A stretch of 62,968 nucleotides of DNA from NCBI RefSeq assembly GCF_000309385.1, contig NZ_JH976537.1:5315950-5378917 (forward strand), given 5' to 3'. The notes beneath the pieces were generated by a model. The model was not told the origin of the DNA and did no database searches. It saw only the letters and a program-made list of their open reading frames with translations. Below are positions 59,037 to 62,968 of this stretch, piece after piece (the stretch's first letter is position 1; every line of letters starts with the position of its first letter). This DNA comes from Nodosilinea nodulosa PCC 7104 (GTDB taxonomy: Bacteria > Cyanobacteriota > Cyanobacteriia > Phormidesmidales > Phormidesmidaceae). The translations under genes were made by a program, and so were the position numbers.

Positions 59037-61232
59037 ATGGCTTCCTTTTGGCCCCGCTCTCTCTGGCTGCGGTTGGGTGTGTTGTTCAGCCTCACCCTTA
59101 CCCTGGTAGTCACCACCCTCTCCGGTCCGGCCCCCGCCGATGCCGACCTCGATCGCCGGGTAGCCGAGGCGCAAAGCTATATCGAAAGCCAGACCGGCCA
59201 CCGCTTTACCCACCCGATCGTAGCCACCAACGACGCCAGCTACCAGCGCGACTACATTCGCGTCGGCGCGTCGGGGGAGCACGCCCTGGCCACCAGCCGC
59301 GCCGCCGTGCGCGACCCCGCCGACCCCAGCCGCTGGGTCGATATTCGCATTCTCGAAGGCCGCACTGGCATACCCTCCAGCGGCGACTGGGAGGCCTGCC
59401 TGATTGTGGTGGCCGACAGCTGGACCGGGCTGGGCGAACCGGCCAAGCACAGCAATATCGCCCACGAGGTTTACCACTGCTACCAGCGCGAGAAAGCCGG
59501 GGCGCTGTCGCCTCTGCCCCAGTGGGTGCTGGAGGGCTCGGCCAGCTGGGCTGGGGAGACCTATGCGGGCGGATCCTCCCTGGGGGAAAGCCGCTGGCGG
59601 GTCTACCTGACCAGCCATAACCAGCTCGAAGAGCGGAGCTACGACGCCATGGGTGTGTTTGCCCACATGACCCACATCGGCGAGAACGCCTGGAACCTGC
59701 TCGATCGCGCCCTCACCCCGCCGCTGCCGCCCCCCGCCGCCGACCCCCAGTGGATCGAGCGGTTTCTGGGACTGATGGGCAACCGCAACGAGTTTTTGCA
59801 GACCTGGGCCATGGGCATGGAGCGCAACCCCAGCCAGCGCGACTGGAACACCAGCGGACCAGGCATTACGAGCGATCGCCGGGCTATTGCCACCCTGGCC
59901 ATTCCCCAGGGTCGGCGGCTCGATCGCACCGTACAGCGGCTCTACAGCCTGACTCTGCCCGAGGGCCAGGTGGTCTCGGTGCAGGCGGTCGACGGTCACG
60001 GGGCAATTCGCTGGGGCGACAGCGACACCACCCGCATCAGCGGCAGCTTCAACCAGTGGTACTGCCTGGGCGACACCTGCACCTGCCCCGACGGCCGCCG
60101 ACCCTCGGGGGTGACCTCAGTGTCATCGCCCAACGCCATCATTGCCCTCACCGGCTACCCCGGCACGGGCGAACTGGGCATCGACCCGGTAGAAAATCCC
60201 TGCGAGGAGGAACCCACGCCCGCGCCCGCGCCCAGCGGCCCCAGCGGCGACTGGGGCGGCGAGGGCGATCGCGCCCACGGCACCAGCTACGGCGACCCCC
60301 ACATCATCACCTACGACGGCTACCGCTACAGCTTTCAAACCATTGGCGAATTTTGGCTGACAGCGGCCACCGACGGCCATTTCCAGGTGCAGGCGCGGCA
60401 GGGGCAAATTCCCGGTCGGCCCCTGTCGATGAATACGGCGGTGGCCATGCAGGTCGGTGGCCATCGGCTGGCGATCTACGCCCAGAATGCCCCCGACGGC
60501 AGTTCCCCGGTGTGGCTCGACGGCAGCCCCCTCTCCCTGGGTGAGGGGCCAACGGCGCTGCCGGGGGGCGGCACGGCGCTGCGATTGGGGGATCGCTATC
60601 AAATTCGCTGGCCTACGGGGGAAACCCTGCAAGTCTCCCAAACCACCATGGGCGGCGCGGACTTTTTAGCCCTATCGCCGGAAGTGCCCCGCCTGGCGGG
60701 CGCCTATCAGGGACTCCTGGGCAACGTCAATCGCAGCCCCGACGACGATTTGCAAATTCGCGGTGGCTCAGTTATTCCGACCCAAAACGCCTATGCCCCC
60801 GTCGCCCAACTCGTGCAGGGCCTAATTCCGGCCCCCATACCGCTAAATCAGGTGCAGAATGCGTTCTTTGAGCAGCTCTACCGGCAGTTTGGCGACAGCT
60901 GGCGCGTCACCGCCGCCGAGTCGCTGTTTGACTACGGCTCCGGCCAGTCGACCGAAACCTTTACCCAGCGAAATTTCCCCAGCCAGTTTCCGACCCTGCT
61001 GGGGGTAGCCCCGGCCCAAATTCAGGAGGCCACTCGGCTGTGCCAGAACGCTGGCGTGAACGAGTGGATGCTGGAGGGCTGCGTGTTTGATGTGGCCGCC
61101 ACCGGGCAGCCCGACTTTGTGCAGAGCGCGGTAAATGCGATCGCCACGACCGCCATCGACCAGGTGCAAGACCGGGTCGAAGACGAAATTCGGCGACGTC
61201 TGCCTTTCTCCATCCCCGGGCTACCGTTTTAG
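59037..61232 (+). CDS. Exported protein with metalloprotease-like domain and von Willebrand factor D domain
   Basis: 731 residues from ATG 59037 (MASFWPRSLWLRL), with a signal peptide cleaved near ADADL. Residues about 30-290 resemble peptidase_MA-like domains: HEVYHCYQREKAG near residue 143 gives an HExxH zinc site, and WVLEGSASWAGETY supplies a downstream Glu. A Pro/Gly linker (PTPAPAPSGPSGDWGGEGDR) leads to a VWD domain (about 415-600: SYGDPHIITYDGYRYSFQTI, QVQARQGQIPG, LLGNVNRSPDDDLQIRGG). The C-terminal 130 residues are uncharacterised. It is probably secreted or surface-bound and self-assembling; protease activity is inferred. Confidence 0.8.
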   Translation: MASFWPRSLWLRLGVLFSLTLTLVVTTLSGPAPADADLDRRVAEAQSYIESQTGHRFTHPIVATNDASYQRDYIRVGASGEHALATSRAAVRDPADPSRWVDIRILEGRTGIPSSGDWEACLIVVADSWTGLGEPAKHSNIAHEVYHCYQREKAGALSPLPQWVLEGSASWAGETYAGGSSLGESRWRVYLTSHNQLEERSYDAMGVFAHMTHIGENAWNLLDRALTPPLPPPAADPQWIERFLGLMGNRNEFLQTWAMGMERNPSQRDWNTSGPGITSDRRAIATLAIPQGRRLDRTVQRLYSLTLPEGQVVSVQAVDGHGAIRWGDSDTTRISGSFNQWYCLGDTCTCPDGRRPSGVTSVSSPNAIIALTGYPGTGELGIDPVENPCEEEPTPAPAPSGPSGDWGGEGDRAHGTSYGDPHIITYDGYRYSFQTIGEFWLTAATDGHFQVQARQGQIPGRPLSMNTAVAMQVGGHRLAIYAQNAPDGSSPVWLDGSPLSLGEGPTALPGGGTALRLGDRYQIRWPTGETLQVSQTTMGGADFLALSPEVPRLAGAYQGLLGNVNRSPDDDLQIRGGSVIPTQNAYAPVAQLVQGLIPAPIPLNQVQNAFFEQLYRQFGDSWRVTAAESLFDYGSGQSTETFTQRNFPSQFPTLLGVAPAQIQEATRLCQNAGVNEWMLEGCVFDVAATGQPDFVQSAVNAIATTAIDQVQDRVEDEIRRRLPFSIPGLPF

Positions 61233-61297
61233 CCAAGCCTGTAGCCCCGCCGCCAGAGCGACGGTCCATCCGCGCAGCAGTGGTGCGCTAGTGCAAG

Positions 61298-62968
61298 CTA
61301 AAGCTGCCGAGATTCCAGCACGCCCTCAGCCTGGTTGGCGACCTGTCTGAGGGCATCGAGCATGGCTGCTGGGGCCGTCTGCCACAGGCCGCGCTGATTG
61401 GCCTCCAGCAGGCGCTCGGCCATATCCCGCAGCGCCCAGGGGTTGGCCTGTTGGACAAACGCTTGAACCTCTCGATCGAGCACGTAGGCCTGGGCAACGC
61501 CTTCGTACATGTGGTCGGCCACGCAGCGGGCGGTGGCGTCGTAGGCAAACAGGTAATCGACGGTGGCGGCCATTTCAAAGGCCCCTTTGTAGCCGTGGCG
61601 CATCACGCCTTCGATCCACTTGGGGTTGACCACGCGGGAGCGGTAGACCTTGGCGATCTCGGCGGCCAGCGATCGCACCCTGGGCCTGGCCGTCACCGCA
61701 TTGTCGCCAAAGTAGGTGGCGGGCTGCTGACCCTGGATGGTTCTGGCCGCCACCGTCATGCCCCCCTGGAACTGGTAGTAGTCGTCAGAATCCAGCAGGT
61801 CGTGCTCGCGGTTGTCCTGGTTGTGAAGCACGACTTGCAGATGCCGCAGCCGCTGCTCAAAGGCCTCGGGCATGGCGTGGCCCTGGGCGTTGCGCCCGTA
61901 GGCGTAGCCGCTCCAGTTCAGGTAGGCGCGGGCGAGATCTTCATCGGTGGTCCAGTTTTGCGACTCGATTAGCCCCTGGAGCCCCGCCCCGTAGGCCCCC
62001 GGCTTGGAGCCAAAGATGCGGTAGCGCGATCGCAGCTCCGCCTGCTCGGTCGTCAACCCCTGCCGCTGCCAGTCGGCGGCTTCCTGGCGCGATCGGGCCG
62101 CCAGGGGATTTTGCTCCGGTGGTTCTTCCAGGGCCGCCACCGCCGCCACCGCCTGGTCGAACAGGTCAATCAAATTGGGAAACGCATCCCTAAAAAAGCC
62201 CGAAATGCGCAGGGTGACATCGACCCGGGGCCGCCCCAGCGCCGACAGCGGCAGAATCTCAAAATCCACCACCCGCCGCGAGGGGCCGTCCCACACCGGG
62301 CGTACCCCCATCAGGGCCAAGGCCTCGGCCAAATCGTCGCCCCCTGTGCGCATGGTTGAGGTGCCCCACACCGACAGGCCCAGGGTCTGCGGGTACTCGC
62401 CGTGGTCCTGGGTGTACTGCTCCACCAGCACTTCCGCCGCCCGCCGCCCCACATCCCAGGCGCTTTCGGTGGGGATGGCGCGAATATCCACCGAGAAAAA
62501 GTTGCGGCCCGTGGGCAGCACGTCGGGGCGGTTGCGGCTGGGCGCGCCCGCCGGGCCGCTGGGCACGTAGCGTCCGGCGAGGCCCGCCAGCAGGTTGGCG
62601 ATTTCGTCGGTGGTGCGGGTGAGGGCGGGGAGGAGGGTGTGCTGAATCCAGTGGAGTTCGGTGGCTAGGGGGGAGGGGGAGGGGGGGAGGGGGAGAGGGG
62701 GGAGAGGGTTGCAGGAGGGCTTCTACCAGTCGACTGGCTTCGGCTTCTATCAGGGCGATCGCGTCGCCGACAATCCGACAGCTGGCCAAGGCCGTGAAGG
62801 GGTCCCCCGGCTCAGCGGTGAGGGGGTCGAGGTCAAGATTCCAGGATTCTGCAATGGCGCGGGTGAGGCCCTGGCGGCCGGGACCGGGGTGGCGGGCGAT
62901 CGCCACGATCAGATCCCGCAGCTGGCGTCCGGTGGGGCACTGGCCAAAGATGTGCAGGCCGTCGCGAA
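61298..62968 (-). CDS. cobN: Cobaltochelatase subunit CobN, C-terminal part, with apparent frameshift (partial)
   Basis: The large chelatase subunit inserts cobalt in B12 synthesis. From the right edge, one frame reads DGLHIFGQCPTGRQL through IALIEAEASRLVEALLQP, conserved CobN. The frame breaks in a C-rich/pyrimidine tract (plus strand 62667-62708), and homology resumes in a different frame at ATELHWIQHTLLPALTRTTD, then GRYVPSGPAGAPSRNRPDVL, then LPTGRNFFSVD. The C-terminal part is intact (ESAWDVGRRAAEVLVEQY, LSVWGTSTMRTGGDD). The gene extends beyond the window. The break may be a sequencing error in a low-complexity tract, a true pseudogene, or slippage; CobN, not ChlH, fits best. Confidence 0.88.
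62667..62708. repeat. Homopurine G-rich tract at the cobN frame break
   Basis: The plus strand reads an unbroken purine run made of G-runs separated by single A (AGGGGGGAGGGGGAGGGGGG and on). On the coding strand it would encode a Pro/Ser/Leu stretch. It sits exactly between the two CobN frames. Confidence 0.85.

Overview
The window looks like a chromosomal segment of a filamentous, non-heterocystous cyanobacterium, probably a Leptolyngbya/Nodosilinea/Phormidium relative. That placement is inference; no search was run. The evidence is the cyanobacterial 16S 5' end, very frequent HIP1 octamers (GCGATCGC), fairly high GC, a high-light-inducible protein, and several families that are mostly cyanobacterial (DUF4278, DUF3318, UrtA-like proteins). 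Most of the window is ordinary single-copy chromosome with genes on both strands and short operons. No prophage, CRISPR array, plasmid backbone or tRNA was seen.

Layout. 1-930: 5' end of an rRNA operon reading out of the window on the minus strand, with a sigma70-type promoter, a boxA and an upstream hairpin terminator. 0.9-6.2 kb: glyQ, an ABC exporter, a cytoplasmic UrtA-like sensor fused to a SpoIIE phosphatase, and a DUF4278 protein. 6.3-7.5 kb: an intact IS630 element. 7.5-15 kb: a methyltransferase, clpB, a dienelactone hydrolase, a DHH phosphoesterase and two membrane proteins. 15-19.6 kb: a secreted 42-residue-repeat protein, an Uup-type ABC-F protein, a DUF4258/DUF2283 pair and a DUF1295 protein. 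19.7-20.5 kb: a decayed patch with a transposase remnant and a FemAB-like pseudogene carrying a perfect inverted repeat. 20.7-25.7 kb: a GH63-like glycosidase, guaD and a WGxxGxxG-anchored protein. 26-29.4 kb: an RTX/beta-helix protein and an IS110 transposase. 30-36 kb: Mn catalase, a nucleoside deaminase, two overlapping small genes, MOSC, a Ser/Thr kinase and a SIMPL protein. 36-43.5 kb: mutS2, a PAS-GAF-GGDEF protein, arsS and a RodZ-like HTH protein. 43.8-47.4 kb: ureD/DUF3318, a high-light-inducible protein, a 50-residue membrane peptide, an ATPase-less HisKA protein and tsaC. 47.6-54 kb: TPR, GT39, ExbD, an unknown cytoplasmic protein, GlsB/YmgE and small exported or membrane proteins. 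54-58 kb: an amidoligase and a tightly coupled three-gene HtrA-like cassette. 58-63 kb: a two-TM protein, a secreted metalloprotease-like/VWD protein, and the 3' end of cobN with a frame break.

Most notable points. (1) A translationally coupled cassette (55.5-57.9 kb) of a catalytically dead trypsin-like/PDZ protein, a catalytically complete paralogue, and a NarL-type regulator whose receiver lacks the phosphorylation residues. (2) An exported internal-repeat protein packed against an amidoligase just upstream. (3) A signal-less UrtA/AmiC-like sensor fused to a PP2C phosphatase. (4) G-rich purine tracts, partly built on an octamer, that sit inside or at the broken ends of genes: in frame in mutS2, at the frame break of cobN, at the end of the FemAB pseudogene, and inside one copy of an interspersed repeat. 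(5) mutS2 homology that continues upstream of any standard start codon. All functional readings come from motifs recognised by eye.
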